Assembly (NCBI RefSeq): GCF_965278975.1 | Contig: NZ_OZ257126.1 | Span: forward strand, 3,906,001-3,970,000 | Source of the DNA: Ferrovibrio sp965278975 | GTDB taxonomy: Bacteria; Pseudomonadota; Alphaproteobacteria; Ferrovibrionales; Ferrovibrionaceae | Direction: 5' to 3' | Length of the DNA: 64,000 bases | Shown: piece by piece, positions 20,661-28,911 of the stretch | Position numbering within the stretch: position 1 is the stretch's first letter | Layout of the letters: every line of letters starts with the position of its first letter | Notes under the pieces: model-generated | Databases searched by the model: none | What the model was told of the DNA's origin: nothing | The model's input: only the letters and a program-made list of their open reading frames with translations | Position numbers and translations under genes: made by a program

Positions 20661-20943
20661 GCCTTTTTCTTTCAAATGTTTCCGCCGTTTTCCAGGCATT
20701 ATGCAACACCCCGGGGAACAGATTACCCAGTCGACCGGATTGAAGGTTGCATCACCCAGCGATTTCAAATAGGTAGGTCCTATACCCCTGGGCGGATGGT
20801 CGGCTTGGCCATTGGTCCTTACAGGGGCGGTGTCTCGGGATTTTATCCCTGGGAGGACATCGCGACCCTGTCCCTACGGGCCGCAAGGCCTGTCATCGCG
20901 GCGCGGCGTCAAAGACCGCACCGATGGAACCAGGAAGGTGATT
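20661..20943 (+). other. Non-coding leader before the SGNH hydrolase gene
   Basis: Frames continue open across this stretch, but none has a ribosome-binding site or a recognisable protein. It presumably holds the promoter of the following gene. No riboswitch, repeat or tRNA was recognised. The composition is less GC-skewed at codon third positions than the flanking genes. Confidence 0.5.
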
Positions 20944-22074
20944 ATGGGCGTGACGGCCTTTACTTCTCCCGTCCCCTACGCGGTGTATCAGCGCCGCCTG
21001 GCCTGGGCGGACGACATTCACGCGGATTTCGTGGCCGATGCCGGCGCGTTGCCGGGGCGTGCCCTGGTGCCTTTTGCCGGCAGGGCGCTGCCGGATACGA
21101 CTTATGGCCTGCGGGTCATGACCACGGAATACCCGCGCCAGCACATCATGCCGGAACTGCTGCTGCGTACGGATATGGAAGGCCGCTTCAATGTCACCCT
21201 GGCCCTGCCGGCCGGCGGCTGGTACCTGGCCAACCTGCGGCTGGAAGATGAGAGCATCACCGTCGGGCCGTTCGGTGCCGGCGAAGTTTATTTGGTCGCC
21301 GGGCAATCCTTTGTCGGCAACTACCATTCCAGCCGCTTGGCGGTGAGCGAGCCGCGCGGCCGGGTGGCGGCGTTCAATCTGCGCAAACGGCAATGGCGTG
21401 TCGCCCATGATCCGCAACCAACCCCGGATTTCCCCGATGAGGGCGAAGGGCGCTGGGCGCATGTGAACAAGCTGCAGACCAAGATGCATCTGCAGCAGCG
21501 CTTCGATGGCGGCAGCGTGTGGCCGATGGTCGGCGACATGCTGGTGGGCGTGCTGGGCGTGCCAGTGGGCTTCGCCAACATCTCCTTCGGCGGCAGCCCG
21601 ATCAAGCGTTGGCACCCGGATCATGGCAAGCTGTTCGATATCATGGCGCAGGCGGCGGGCCAGCTTGGCCGTTTCCGAGCCGTGCTGTGGGCGCAGGGCG
21701 AAAGCGACGTGGAGAGCGGCCTGGCTGCCGAGGATTGGGGCAAGCGGCTGAAGCAGATCCAGAAATCCCTGGCCGCTGAACTGGATTTCCGGCCCGACTG
21801 GCTGGTTGCCAAATCCACCCGGCATCCTTCCGCCTATGATCTGCCGGAGCGTGAGCAGGCGCTGCGCGGGGTTATCGACCGGCTCTGGCGCCATGACCCG
21901 GCGGTGTTTCCGGGGGCGGATACCGACCGCCTGATGGGCGACGAGAACCGCGCTGGCATCGGCGACAGCGCTCATTTGAGCGCCGAGGGCCAGCGCCGCG
22001 CCGCCTGGCTATGGTTCCACGCCATCATGGCCCATATCGAGCATCGCGAAGCACTGGCGGCAGCGGCTGAGTAA
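20944..22074 (+). CDS. SGNH-type esterase, sialate O-acetylesterase-like
   Basis: A 376-residue protein with the SASA/SGNH hydrolase pattern: nucleophile serine at about 122 in YLVAGQSFVGN, the block WAQGESDVESG typical of sialate O-acetylesterase-like carbohydrate esterases, and the Asp/His block GDSAHLSAEGQ near the end. The first 100 residues look like a beta-rich accessory domain. No signal peptide is visible, so it is probably cytoplasmic. The start is set by GGAAGG at 20933-20938. Substrate is unknown; acetylated sugar is the family-level guess. Monocistronic, facing the convergent gene across parS. Confidence 0.78.
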   Translation: MGVTAFTSPVPYAVYQRRLAWADDIHADFVADAGALPGRALVPFAGRALPDTTYGLRVMTTEYPRQHIMPELLLRTDMEGRFNVTLALPAGGWYLANLRLEDESITVGPFGAGEVYLVAGQSFVGNYHSSRLAVSEPRGRVAAFNLRKRQWRVAHDPQPTPDFPDEGEGRWAHVNKLQTKMHLQQRFDGGSVWPMVGDMLVGVLGVPVGFANISFGGSPIKRWHPDHGKLFDIMAQAAGQLGRFRAVLWAQGESDVESGLAAEDWGKRLKQIQKSLAAELDFRPDWLVAKSTRHPSAYDLPEREQALRGVIDRLWRHDPAVFPGADTDRLMGDENRAGIGDSAHLSAEGQRRAAWLWFHAIMAHIEHREALAAAAE

Positions 22075-22153
22075 TTAAAACAATAAATTACAGCGAGTAT
22101 CGAATCTGATTGATCAGTTTATGCCGGCTGATTTCGTCGGTTTGTTCCCGTAA

Positions 22154-22169
22154 TGTTTCACGTGAAACA
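22154..22169. other. parS: parS centromere site (ParB binding)
   Basis: TGTTTCACGTGAAACA, a perfect 16-bp palindrome identical to the bacterial chromosomal parS consensus, in the 108-base gap between two convergent genes. ParB loads and slides from such sites, and ParA and SMC act on the result to segregate origins. No parA or parB gene is in the window. Chromosomal parS sites usually cluster near oriC, so this region may be origin-proximal. Confidence 0.92.
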
Positions 22170-22182
22170 CCCGGCGAACACT

Positions 22183-22515
22183 CTACAGCGGCTTCGGCGG
22201 CAGGTCGGCCAGGGCTTCTTCCAGGGCCTCGAAATCGATCCGGGCATTGTTGCAGTTCATGCGGCCGCGCCGCGCCTGGTCGCTGCCGGCATTGATGCCG
22301 TTCTGCACGACCGCCGGATTGATATTCAGACGGTCGGTAAGGGTCAGCACACGGCGGGTCAACATCACCGCCCGGTTCGAGTTCATCTTGCATTCGGCGG
22401 CGGCGCCGATCACCCGGCCCATCTCGCCCGGCGGCAGGGTTTGCAGGTTGCGGTTCTGGGCCTCGGCAGAAGCCGCGAACAGCAGCAGGAGCAGGGCTGG
22501 AAGAAGCTGTCGCAT
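22183..22515 (-). CDS. Exported protein of unknown function
   Basis: A 110-residue protein with a clear Sec signal peptide (MRQLLPALLLLLFAASAEAQ) and a mature part of about 90 residues with cysteines in AAAECKMNSNRAV and RRGRMNCNNARIDF, probably forming one disulfide. I do not recognise the family. The ATG at 22515 overlaps the stop of the upstream CobS-like gene by one base, so the two are co-translated. A TTG one codon earlier is possible. The 3' end lies 13 bases from parS. Confidence 0.72.
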   Translation of the reverse strand: MRQLLPALLLLLFAASAEAQNRNLQTLPPGEMGRVIGAAAECKMNSNRAVMLTRRVLTLTDRLNINPAVVQNGINAGSDQARRGRMNCNNARIDFEALEEALADLPPKPL

Positions 22516-23396
22516 CAATGCACCACGGCGGTGGCGCTGAGCACCAGCAGGATGGCCACTTCGGCCACCTGCTGCGTGGTGCCGAGCAGGCTGTCATTCT
22601 GGCCGCCGAGCCGGCGCTGTCCCAGTGCCCGCAGCAGCAGGGCCACCACGGCAATAGCCAGGGCTACCGCCAGCAGCAGTTTCAGGCTGAGCAACAGCAG
22701 GCCGCAGAGCGCTGCCAGCGCAGCGGCCTGGATCGCGGCGGTAAGCGGCACGTCATGGTCCAGACTGCCATAATCCAGTCTGGCCGTGGCTTCGTCATGG
22801 TCGGCCGGCGCCGGCGGCAGCAGGAACCAGACCCAGACCATGGCGGCGCGCGAGCCGGCACCGGCCAGCACCAGGGCGATGGTCGCCGCCGTGCCGTAGC
22901 TCACGGTGGCCTCGAAATCCTCGGCCACCGCCAGCAGGCTGTTGGCCAGATCCTCGATGCCGCTCGCGCGCAAGGCCAGGCAGAGGATCAATGCCAGCAC
23001 GGCGTTGAGACCCAGGCCGTGCCCTTCCGGTGCCGCGCCGAGCAGGCGGAAGCCACGGAAACCATCGGCCAAGCGGGCGAGGCCGCGTTCATGGCGGCCG
23101 CCGGTGAGCAGCACTTCGCCCAGTATTGCCAGCAAGGCGGCACTGCCGATGCCAAGGCCCAGCGTGATGGCGGCCAGGAAGATCAGGCCGCCGAACAGGC
23201 CGATCAGGGCGCCGATGAGCGGATAGGCCCAGGCGGCATGGCCGTCATCGCCGGCCTGCTGTTCCAGGTCCTTGCCGAAGGGCAGGGCGGTCAGGCGGCC
23301 CAGCGCGATCAGCATGTCGCGCTTGCGGCCAGCCCAGCCGGCAGGGCGTTTCACATGAAAGTTTTCTGGTTCAGGCGCGGTCATGTCATGGCGCAA
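22515..23396 (-). CDS. CobS-like membrane protein with altered active-site motifs
   Basis: A 293-residue membrane protein aligning with adenosylcobinamide-GDP ribazoletransferase (CobS, last step of the cobalamin nucleotide loop). Matching blocks are AWAYPLIGALIGLFGGLIF, LLTGGRHERGLARLADGFRG and a C-terminal RLGGQNDSLLGTTQQVAEVA. Key residues differ: where CobS has an HxDGLADtxDG-type motif, this has Arg104 and Arg108 in place of two aspartates, keeping Asp111; the MRDSRLGTHG-type motif is replaced by PEGHGLGLNAV. It may be a divergent or inactive paralogue. No other cobalamin gene is near. Start could also be Met5. Confidence 0.72.
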   Translation of the reverse strand: MRHDMTAPEPENFHVKRPAGWAGRKRDMLIALGRLTALPFGKDLEQQAGDDGHAAWAYPLIGALIGLFGGLIFLAAITLGLGIGSAALLAILGEVLLTGGRHERGLARLADGFRGFRLLGAAPEGHGLGLNAVLALILCLALRASGIEDLANSLLAVAEDFEATVSYGTAATIALVLAGAGSRAAMVWVWFLLPPAPADHDEATARLDYGSLDHDVPLTAAIQAAALAALCGLLLLSLKLLLAVALAIAVVALLLRALGQRRLGGQNDSLLGTTQQVAEVAILLVLSATAVVH

Positions 23397-23429
23397 TCAT
23401 GGCTGCCAGGTATACCGGCTGGCTGCGAA

Positions 23430-23894
23430 TCAGCGGTTGCTGCGGCCGGTATTCTGATTGTTGAAGCGGCCGAAATTGCCAAGCAGCTGCTCCAGGATGG
23501 TCATGTCCTTGCCCTTGGTGGGCGTCTCGCGCTCAACGAAGGCGACCTGGCGGCCATCCTTCATGCCGTAGCGCTTGATCTCCTTCACCTTGCCATCCTT
23601 GTCGAAGCTGATGGCCAGCACCTGCTGGTCGATCAGTTCCGGTGCCAGGAAGGCCACCGCCTCGGTTTCCGAGGAGATGTAATACCAGGTGGTGCCCCAT
23701 TGCTGGAACGTCGAGACCGTGGAGGGCGAGCCGATGGCGGCATTGACCTGCGCCTCGCTGCTGCCGAGCTTCACTTCCTTGACCCGATCTTCATCAAGCT
23801 GGGCGCCACGGAAATCCTGGCGCGGAGCGCAGGCGACAAGCACGGCGCTGAACAGCGCCAGCAGCAGCAGGGTGCGGGGCGACGACATAAGCAT
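23430..23894 (-). CDS. bamE: Outer membrane assembly factor BamE (SmpA/OmlA)
   Basis: Lipoprotein of the BAM complex, which inserts beta-barrel proteins into the outer membrane. The 154-residue precursor has a lipobox LVAC with the lipidated cysteine at residue 22. The SmpA/OmlA domain follows: VKLGSSEAQVNAAIGSPS, then WYYISSETEAVAFLAPEL and QVLAISFDKDGKVKEIKRY. The long C-terminal tail (MTILEQLLGNFGRFN) is typical of alphaproteobacteria. It is divergent from the cytochrome c chaperone gene, an arrangement common in the class, and a 33-base gap separates it from the CobS-like gene downstream. Confidence 0.93.
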   Translation of the reverse strand: MLMSSPRTLLLLALFSAVLVACAPRQDFRGAQLDEDRVKEVKLGSSEAQVNAAIGSPSTVSTFQQWGTTWYYISSETEAVAFLAPELIDQQVLAISFDKDGKVKEIKRYGMKDGRQVAFVERETPTKGKDMTILEQLLGNFGRFNNQNTGRSNR

Positions 23895-23993
23895 GGGACC
23901 GAGACTCGCGCTTGAGACGCCCAGATATTATCCTCTGCCCCCAGGAAACGCAAATTGCCCCATCACTTCAACTGAAGAGTTCCAGGCAGCCAG

Positions 23994-24536
23994 ATGCTTA
24001 AGGCGATTAGTTCATTCTTCAAGGCAAAGCAGCCGACCAGTCTGGCGGTGACGCTCTATGGCGCCATCGTCGAGCAGGCGCGCCAGCCCGGCTTCTACCG
24101 CGACCGCGGCGTGCCCGATACGCTGGATGGCCGCTTCGACCTGCTGGTACTGCATGCCTTCCTGGTGCTGCGCCGCCTCAACGCCCTGGGTCCAGAGGGC
24201 CAGGCCATGGCGCAGGAACTGGCCGACCTGATCTTCACCGACATGGACGGTAATCTGCGCGAAATCGGCGTTGGCGACCTGAGCGTCGGCAAGCGCATCA
24301 AGGCCATGGCGAAAGCCTTTTTCGGCCGGTTGACGGTTTATGACCGGGCGCTGGCGGAAGGCGGCGACGAGCTGACCCAGGCGCTGCTGCGCAACCTTTA
24401 TGGCACGGTGGCCCAGCCCGACCCGGCCCAGGCCGCCCTGGTGGCCGGCTATGTCCGTGCCGCCGACCAGCTGATGGCCGGGCAGGGCGCCGATATCCTG
24501 CTCAAAGGTCAGGTTTCGTTCCCTCCGGCGCCGTGA
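23994..24536 (+). CDS. Ubiquinol-cytochrome c chaperone (CBP3/UQCC1 family)
   Basis: A 180-residue helical protein related to mitochondrial Cbp3/UQCC1, which assists cytochrome b assembly in the bc1 complex. Family traits are TLYGAIVEQARQPGFYRDRG, DTLDGRFDLLVLHAFLVLRR, LADLIFTDMDGNLREIGVGD, and KRIKAMAKAFFGRLTVYDRAL. It lies between bamE (divergent) and the DUF177 gene, its usual place in alphaproteobacteria. It acts in the cytoplasm or at the membrane face; the partner in bacteria is inferred from the mitochondrial protein. Confidence 0.9.
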   Translation: MLKAISSFFKAKQPTSLAVTLYGAIVEQARQPGFYRDRGVPDTLDGRFDLLVLHAFLVLRRLNALGPEGQAMAQELADLIFTDMDGNLREIGVGDLSVGKRIKAMAKAFFGRLTVYDRALAEGGDELTQALLRNLYGTVAQPDPAQAALVAGYVRAADQLMAGQGADILLKGQVSFPPAP

Positions 24537-24648
24537 TGCTTTAAGGGCCAACCCCTGGTGCTTTAGGGGATTGACCTGGAGGCGCGGCGCCCCTATGGTC
24601 CGCCGCCCAAATCGGCATCCCTGAACCTTTTGGCCTGGAGCAGCATCG

Positions 24649-25227
24649 GTGGCGCAAGCGCCAATCCGTAACGAATTTACCCATCCCCTCGAAGTGGCCC
24701 AACTCGGCCCCGAGGGTGTGAGCCTGCGTCTGACTGCTGGCGAATCCGAGCGCCGGGCGCTCGCCCAGCGTTTCGGTATTCTGGGGATTCTGAAGCTGGA
24801 AGCGGAAATCCGCGTGCTGCCGCTGGCGGAAGCCGGGCATTACCACCTCTCCGGCCGGCTGGAAGCCGAGGTGGAACAGGCCTGCGTGGTGTCGCTGGAG
24901 CCGGTGCGCGAGGTGGTTTCGGAGGCTTTCGAGCGCGGTTTCGCGCCGCCGGAAGCCGTGGCGGCGGCGCTCGCCGCCCTGCCGGAACTGACCGAGGACG
25001 AGGCTGAATTACTGGATCCCGATGCCCAGGACCCGCCGGACCCGATTGAGGCCGGTGTGATCGATCTGGGCGAGGTGGTGGCGGAGGAATTGGCGCTGTC
25101 GCTCAATCCCTACCCTCGTAAAGAGGGCGCCTCCTGGCCGGCAGGTTATAGCCCGGACCCCGAGCCGGAAGCCAAGGTGAGCCCCTTCGCGGCGCTCGCC
25201 AAGCTCAAGCAGGGGACGGAAAAGTAA
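24649..25227 (+). CDS. DUF177 (YceD-type) protein
   Basis: A 192-residue acidic protein of the DUF177 family that precedes rpmF across bacteria; in some species it affects 23S rRNA maturation or accumulation. The conserved stretch is HLSGRLEAEVEQACVVSLEPV (the CvvsLepV-type motif with one cysteine), then LDLGEVV-like IDLGEVVAEELALSLNPYPR near the end. It starts with GTG at 24649 and lies 105 bases before rpmF. Function in this lineage is not established. Confidence 0.88.
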   Translation: MAQAPIRNEFTHPLEVAQLGPEGVSLRLTAGESERRALAQRFGILGILKLEAEIRVLPLAEAGHYHLSGRLEAEVEQACVVSLEPVREVVSEAFERGFAPPEAVAAALAALPELTEDEAELLDPDAQDPPDPIEAGVIDLGEVVAEELALSLNPYPRKEGASWPAGYSPDPEPEAKVSPFAALAKLKQGTEK

Positions 25228-25332
25228 GGCAAAGCCCTTGGTCCCCGGGGCGCGTGAGAGTATAAGACGGGGATTCTTGGCCCGCTTCGCGAGAAGCGCC
25301 GATACAGGTCGATAAGAGATAGAGAGAGTGTC

Positions 25333-25518
25333 ATGGCTGTTCCGAAGAAGAAGAAGTCCAAGTCGAAGCGCGATATGGGTCGTTCGCATGATGCCCTGAA
25401 GGGCAGCTCCTTTATGGAATGCACCAATTGCGGCGAGCTGAAGCGCCCGCATCATGTCTGCGGCGCTTGCGGCCATTACGATGGCCGTGAAGTTGTGGCC
25501 AAGACTGAAGCCGCCTAA
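25333..25518 (+). CDS. rpmF: 50S ribosomal protein L32
   Basis: A 61-residue basic ribosomal protein, MAVPKKKKSKSKRDMGRSHD at the start, with a zinc ribbon of four cysteines (residues 30, 33, 43 and 46 in CTNC and CGAC). It is thus the zinc-binding (C+) form of L32. The ATG is preceded by a purine-rich GAGAGAG site. It follows DUF177 and precedes plsX, the classical arrangement linking ribosome and lipid synthesis genes. Confidence 0.97.
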   Translation: MAVPKKKKSKSKRDMGRSHDALKGSSFMECTNCGELKRPHHVCGACGHYDGREVVAKTEAA

Positions 25519-25548
25519 TCAGCGCGATATCCGGGTGAGGTCGCGCTT

Positions 25549-26655
25549 GTGACGCTGCCAACCCTGACCCTGGCGCTGGATGCCATGGGCGGCGATTACG
25601 CCCCCGACATGGTCATCAAGGGCGCCGCGGCAATACTTCCGCGTTTTCCGCAGGTGAGGTTCATCCTGTTCGGCGATGCCGAACAGGTGGAGCCTTTGCT
25701 GCGCAAATTTCCCCAGCTGCGCGACCGCTCCGAGCTGCGCCACACGTCCGAGAAAGTCGGCAGTGAGGACAAGCCGAGCCAGGCCGTGCGCCGTGGCCGC
25801 AACACCTCGATGCGCCTGGCCATCGATGCGGTGGCCAAGGGCGAGGCGCAGGCCGTGGTTTCGGCCGGCAATACCGGCGCGCTGATGGCGATGGCGAAAC
25901 TGGTGCTGCGCACGCTGCCCGGCATCGAACGCCCGGCGCTGGCTTCGTTCTTCCCGACGATGAAGGGCGAGACGGTGATGCTCGACCTTGGCGCCAATGT
26001 CGATTGCGACAGCCGCAACCTGGTGCAGTTCGCGGTGATGGGCGCCAACCTGGCTCATTCCGCGCTGGGCCGGCATCGCCCGCGCGTCGGCCTGCTCAAT
26101 ATCGGCACCGAGGAATTGAAGGGCAATGGCGCGGTGCGCGACGCGGCCGACCTGCTGCGCGCGGTGCCGAATCCGCCGTTTGAATTCACCGGCTTCGTTG
26201 AAGGTGATGACATCACCAAGGGCGAGACCGATGTGGTGGTTACCGATGGCTTCACCGGCAATGTGGCGCTGAAGACCGCTGAAGGCACCGCCAAGCTGAT
26301 GGGCACCCTGCTGCGCTCGGCCTTCCAGCGTTCGCTGCTCACCAAGCTCGGCTATCTGCTGGCCTATTCCGGCCTGCAGATGCTGAAATCCCGCATGGAT
26401 CCGCGCTTCTACAATGGCGCGGTGATGCTGGGCCTCAACGGCATCGTGGTGAAAAGTCATGGCGGCACCGATGAAGTCGGTTTCGCCGCCGCGATCGAAG
26501 TGGCCATCGATATGGCACAGGACCGCCTGATCGAGCGCATCCGCGCTGATTTCTCCGGCGCTTTTGCCGAAGCTCTCACGTCACCCAGCACCAGTAACAA
26601 TGGCAAGGACGCCACCGCTGATATCGCGCCCTCCGCCGTCGCGGAGGCTCCATGA
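25549..26655 (+). CDS. plsX: Phosphate acyltransferase PlsX
   Basis: Makes acyl-phosphate from acyl-ACP for glycerolipid synthesis. The 368-residue protein begins at GTG 25549 and has LALDAMGGDYAPDMVIKGA, QAVVSAGNTGALMAMAKLVL, IGTEELKGNGAVRDAADLL, FVEGDDITKGETDVVVTDG, and GAVMLGLNGIVVKSHGGTD. The C-terminal 40 residues are low in conservation. It overlaps fabH by four bases. PlsY, which uses its acyl-phosphate product, is encoded at the far end of this window (62955-63584). Confidence 0.96.
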   Translation: MTLPTLTLALDAMGGDYAPDMVIKGAAAILPRFPQVRFILFGDAEQVEPLLRKFPQLRDRSELRHTSEKVGSEDKPSQAVRRGRNTSMRLAIDAVAKGEAQAVVSAGNTGALMAMAKLVLRTLPGIERPALASFFPTMKGETVMLDLGANVDCDSRNLVQFAVMGANLAHSALGRHRPRVGLLNIGTEELKGNGAVRDAADLLRAVPNPPFEFTGFVEGDDITKGETDVVVTDGFTGNVALKTAEGTAKLMGTLLRSAFQRSLLTKLGYLLAYSGLQMLKSRMDPRFYNGAVMLGLNGIVVKSHGGTDEVGFAAAIEVAIDMAQDRLIERIRADFSGAFAEALTSPSTSNNGKDATADIAPSAVAEAP

Positions 26656-27623
26656 TTCGTTCCGTCGTCATTGGCTGCGGCAGCTATCTGCCCGAGCGTA
26701 TCCTGACCAATGCCGAACTGGCGACGATGGTGGACACGACCGACGAGTGGATCGTGGAGCGCAGCGGCATCCGCCAGCGCCATATCGCCGCCGAAGGCGA
26801 AAAGACCTCTGATCTGGCGATCAAGGCCGCCGAGCGCGCCATTGCCCATGCCGGCATCCAGGCCAGCGATATCGACCTGATCGTGCTGGCCACCGCGACA
26901 CCGGACGAGACTTTTCCCGCCACGGCGTGCCGTGTGCAGCATGCGCTCGGCATTACCAGCGGCGCCGCCTTCGACGTGCAGGCGGTCTGCTCCGGCTTCG
27001 TTTTCGCCATGGCGACGGCGGATAATTTCCTCAAGGCCGGCCAGTTCAAGACCGCGCTGGTGATCGGCGCCGAGACCTTCTCGCGCATCATCGACTGGAC
27101 CGACCGCACCACCTGCGTGCTGTTCGCCGATGGCGCCGGCGCCCTGATCCTGCGCGCCGAAGAAGGCGCGGGCGACACCATGGACCGTGGCGTGCTGACC
27201 ACCCATCTCCATTCCGATGGCCGCTACCACGACATGCTCTATGTCGATGGCGGCCCGTCCTCCACCCAGACCACCGGCCATCTCAAGATGCTGGGCAAGG
27301 AAGTGTTCCGCCACGCCGTGGTGAACCTGTCGGATGTGGTGAAGGAGACCCTGGCGGCGGTGAACATGACGGCTGACCAGATCGACTGGCTGGTGCCGCA
27401 CCAGGCCAACAAGCGCATCATCGACGGCACCGCCAAGAAGCTCGGCATGGGTACGGAAAAGGTGGTTCTGACCGTCGATCACCACGGCAATACCTCGGCG
27501 GCCTCGGTGCCGCTGGCGCTGTGCGAGGCGGTGGCCGATGGCCGCATCAAGCGCGGCGACGTGGTGCTGATGGAGGCCATGGGCGGCGGTTTCACCTGGG
27601 GCAGCGCCCTGGTGCGCTGGTAA
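26652..27623 (+). CDS. fabH: 3-oxoacyl-ACP synthase III
   Basis: Initiates fatty acid synthesis by condensing acetyl-CoA with malonyl-ACP. The 323-residue thiolase-fold protein has the Cys-His-Asn triad: Cys113 in FDVQAVCSGFVFAM, His in WLVPHQANKRIID (about residue 250), and Asn in HHGNTSAAS (about 280). DEWIVERSGIRQR near the start and MEAMGGGFTWGSALVRW at the end are family hallmarks. The ATGA overlap with plsX indicates coupling. Confidence 0.97.
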   Translation: MIRSVVIGCGSYLPERILTNAELATMVDTTDEWIVERSGIRQRHIAAEGEKTSDLAIKAAERAIAHAGIQASDIDLIVLATATPDETFPATACRVQHALGITSGAAFDVQAVCSGFVFAMATADNFLKAGQFKTALVIGAETFSRIIDWTDRTTCVLFADGAGALILRAEEGAGDTMDRGVLTTHLHSDGRYHDMLYVDGGPSSTQTTGHLKMLGKEVFRHAVVNLSDVVKETLAAVNMTADQIDWLVPHQANKRIIDGTAKKLGMGTEKVVLTVDHHGNTSAASVPLALCEAVADGRIKRGDVVLMEAMGGGFTWGSALVRW

Positions 27624-27655
27624 CAGCCCCCAATCGCTTTCTGGGGCTGACTTTT
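27624..27655 (+). terminator. Possible terminator after fabH
   Basis: A 7-bp stem (27624-27630 with 27643-27649) with a 12-base loop is followed by ACTTTTCC. It is weaker than the other terminators here and may only reduce read-through into ihfA. Confidence 0.45.
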
Positions 27656-27744
27656 CCGGCCCGATTCGGCGTTCGCCCCATTGACGCTATATCCCGGTTA
27701 AGTTAGCGTCACGCCAAGATAAATTGCAGAAGAGGGGGCGGCGT

Positions 27745-28071
27745 ATGGCAGACAACACGCTGACGCGCGCGCAATTGGCCGAGGCGATCTACCAGGAAGT
27801 CGGGCTGTCGCGCAGCGAATCCGCCACCCTGGTTGAGACCGTGCTCAACGAGATCATCGAAAGCCTGATCGCCGATAACATGGTGAAGATTTCCTCCTTC
27901 GGCACCTTCCAGGTGCGTTCGAAGGGCGGCCGCATGGGGCGCAACCCCAAGACCGGCCAGGAAGTGCCGATCGACCCGCGCAAGGTGCTGGTGTTCCGCG
28001 CCAGCCATGTGCTGAAGGAAAAGATCAACGCCGGCATGCATTCCTCCAAGAAGGCGCCGGCAGCGGGCTGA
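27745..28071 (+). CDS. ihfA: Integration host factor, alpha subunit
   Basis: DNA-bending protein of the HU/IHF family, working as a heterodimer with IhfB. The 108-residue protein has TLTRAQLAEAIYQEVGLSRS, VKISSFGTFQVRSKGGRMGR (arm base), and the tip motif NPKTGQEVPI with the intercalating proline. The start at 27745 is set by AGAGGGGG about ten bases upstream; a TTG at 27724 would add seven residues. Its place between fabH and a MerR-type gene is standard in alphaproteobacteria. Confidence 0.95.
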   Translation: MADNTLTRAQLAEAIYQEVGLSRSESATLVETVLNEIIESLIADNMVKISSFGTFQVRSKGGRMGRNPKTGQEVPIDPRKVLVFRASHVLKEKINAGMHSSKKAPAAG

Positions 28072-28130
28072 AGCCCGGCCCATCCCTATCTGGCTGTCCC
28101 ATCTGGCCACCCTAGTCGAGGCAGTTGAGC

Positions 28131-28652
28131 GTGGCGGAAACCGAGTCCAATCCCAAGCGCAGCCGGGCCGAAGCCGCCAAGGCGGCCAGCGCCTTCCGCA
28201 CCATCGGCGAAGTGGCCGACAGCCTGGGCGTGGCGCAGCATGTGCTGCGTTTCTGGGAAAAGAAGTTCCATCAGGTGCGCCCGGTGAAGCGCAACGGCGG
28301 CCGGCGCTATTACCGCGTGGAAGATATCGAGCTGCTGCGCGAGATCCGCAGCCTGCTGCATGATCAGGGCTACACCATCCGCGGCGTGCAGAAGCTGCTG
28401 CGCGAAGGCGGCCTGGCCCAGGCGGTGCGCGCCCGCGCCACGGGCAAGAAGCCTGCCGCAGAACCAGCACCCCAGAAACCGGAAAAGGCTGCCGAGAAGG
28501 CTCCGAAGAAGCTGCATTCCGACGATCTGCGCCAGGTCTCGATGCCGTTCGACCTGCTGCAGGATATGAACGGGTTGCAGCAGGTGGTGAAGGCCACCCT
28601 GGCCGACCTGGAAGTGCTGCGCGCCGAACTCGCCGCGCGCCAGAATCGCTGA
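28131..28652 (+). CDS. MerR family transcriptional regulator
   Basis: A 173-residue regulator. The winged helix-turn-helix spans about residues 20-90 (FRTIGEVADSLGVAQHVLRFWEKKF, then NGGRRYYRVEDIELLREI) and is followed by an Ala/Pro/Lys-rich linker and a C-terminal coiled-coil. It has no cysteines suited to metal binding, so it is not a classical metal sensor. This MerR type always seems to follow ihfA in related genomes, and its ligand and target are unknown to me. The GTG at 28131 is the likely start; TTG at 28125 is an alternative. Confidence 0.88.
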   Translation: MAETESNPKRSRAEAAKAASAFRTIGEVADSLGVAQHVLRFWEKKFHQVRPVKRNGGRRYYRVEDIELLREIRSLLHDQGYTIRGVQKLLREGGLAQAVRARATGKKPAAEPAPQKPEKAAEKAPKKLHSDDLRQVSMPFDLLQDMNGLQQVVKATLADLEVLRAELAARQNR

Positions 28653-28789
28653 AATTCCACCGCTGTATTGCTGTCCTGATCAGGCCCATTTCCGCAGCCC
28701 CGCGCGGTTGCGCCGGGGGTAGGGCGTGGCTATAGTGCGCGCCGCTTCGGGCGCCGCCTGCTTATCTGGCCAGGCGTTCCGAACACGGT

Positions 28790-28866
28790 CGGAGCGTAGC
28801 GCAGTCTGGTAGCGCACTTGCCTGGGGGGCAAGGGGTCGTGGGTTCAAATCCCGCCGCTCCGACCA
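28790..28866 (+). tRNA. tRNA-Pro (anticodon GGG)
   Basis: A full cloverleaf of 77 bases. The acceptor stem CGGAGCG (28790-28796) pairs with CGCTCCG (28856-28862), then discriminator A and an encoded CCA. The anticodon arm is CTTGC, loop CTGGGGG, GCAAG, giving anticodon GGG. The T-arm contains GGTTCAAATCC. No integrase or attachment-site duplication is seen next to it. Confidence 0.96.
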
Positions 28867-28911
28867 TTACTTCCCCCGCCACCATTCAACGCGCCGCTGT
28901 CAGCCTGCCTC

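Noticed and set aside
20676..20943. Upstream extension of the SGNH hydrolase or an overlapping frame
   Set aside because: No ribosome-binding site in this stretch; GGAAGG before ATG 20944 gives a better start and the extra peptide lacks structure.
28790..28866. tRNA-Pro as integration site of a mobile element
   Set aside because: No integrase, no repeated tRNA 3' end and no composition change downstream.
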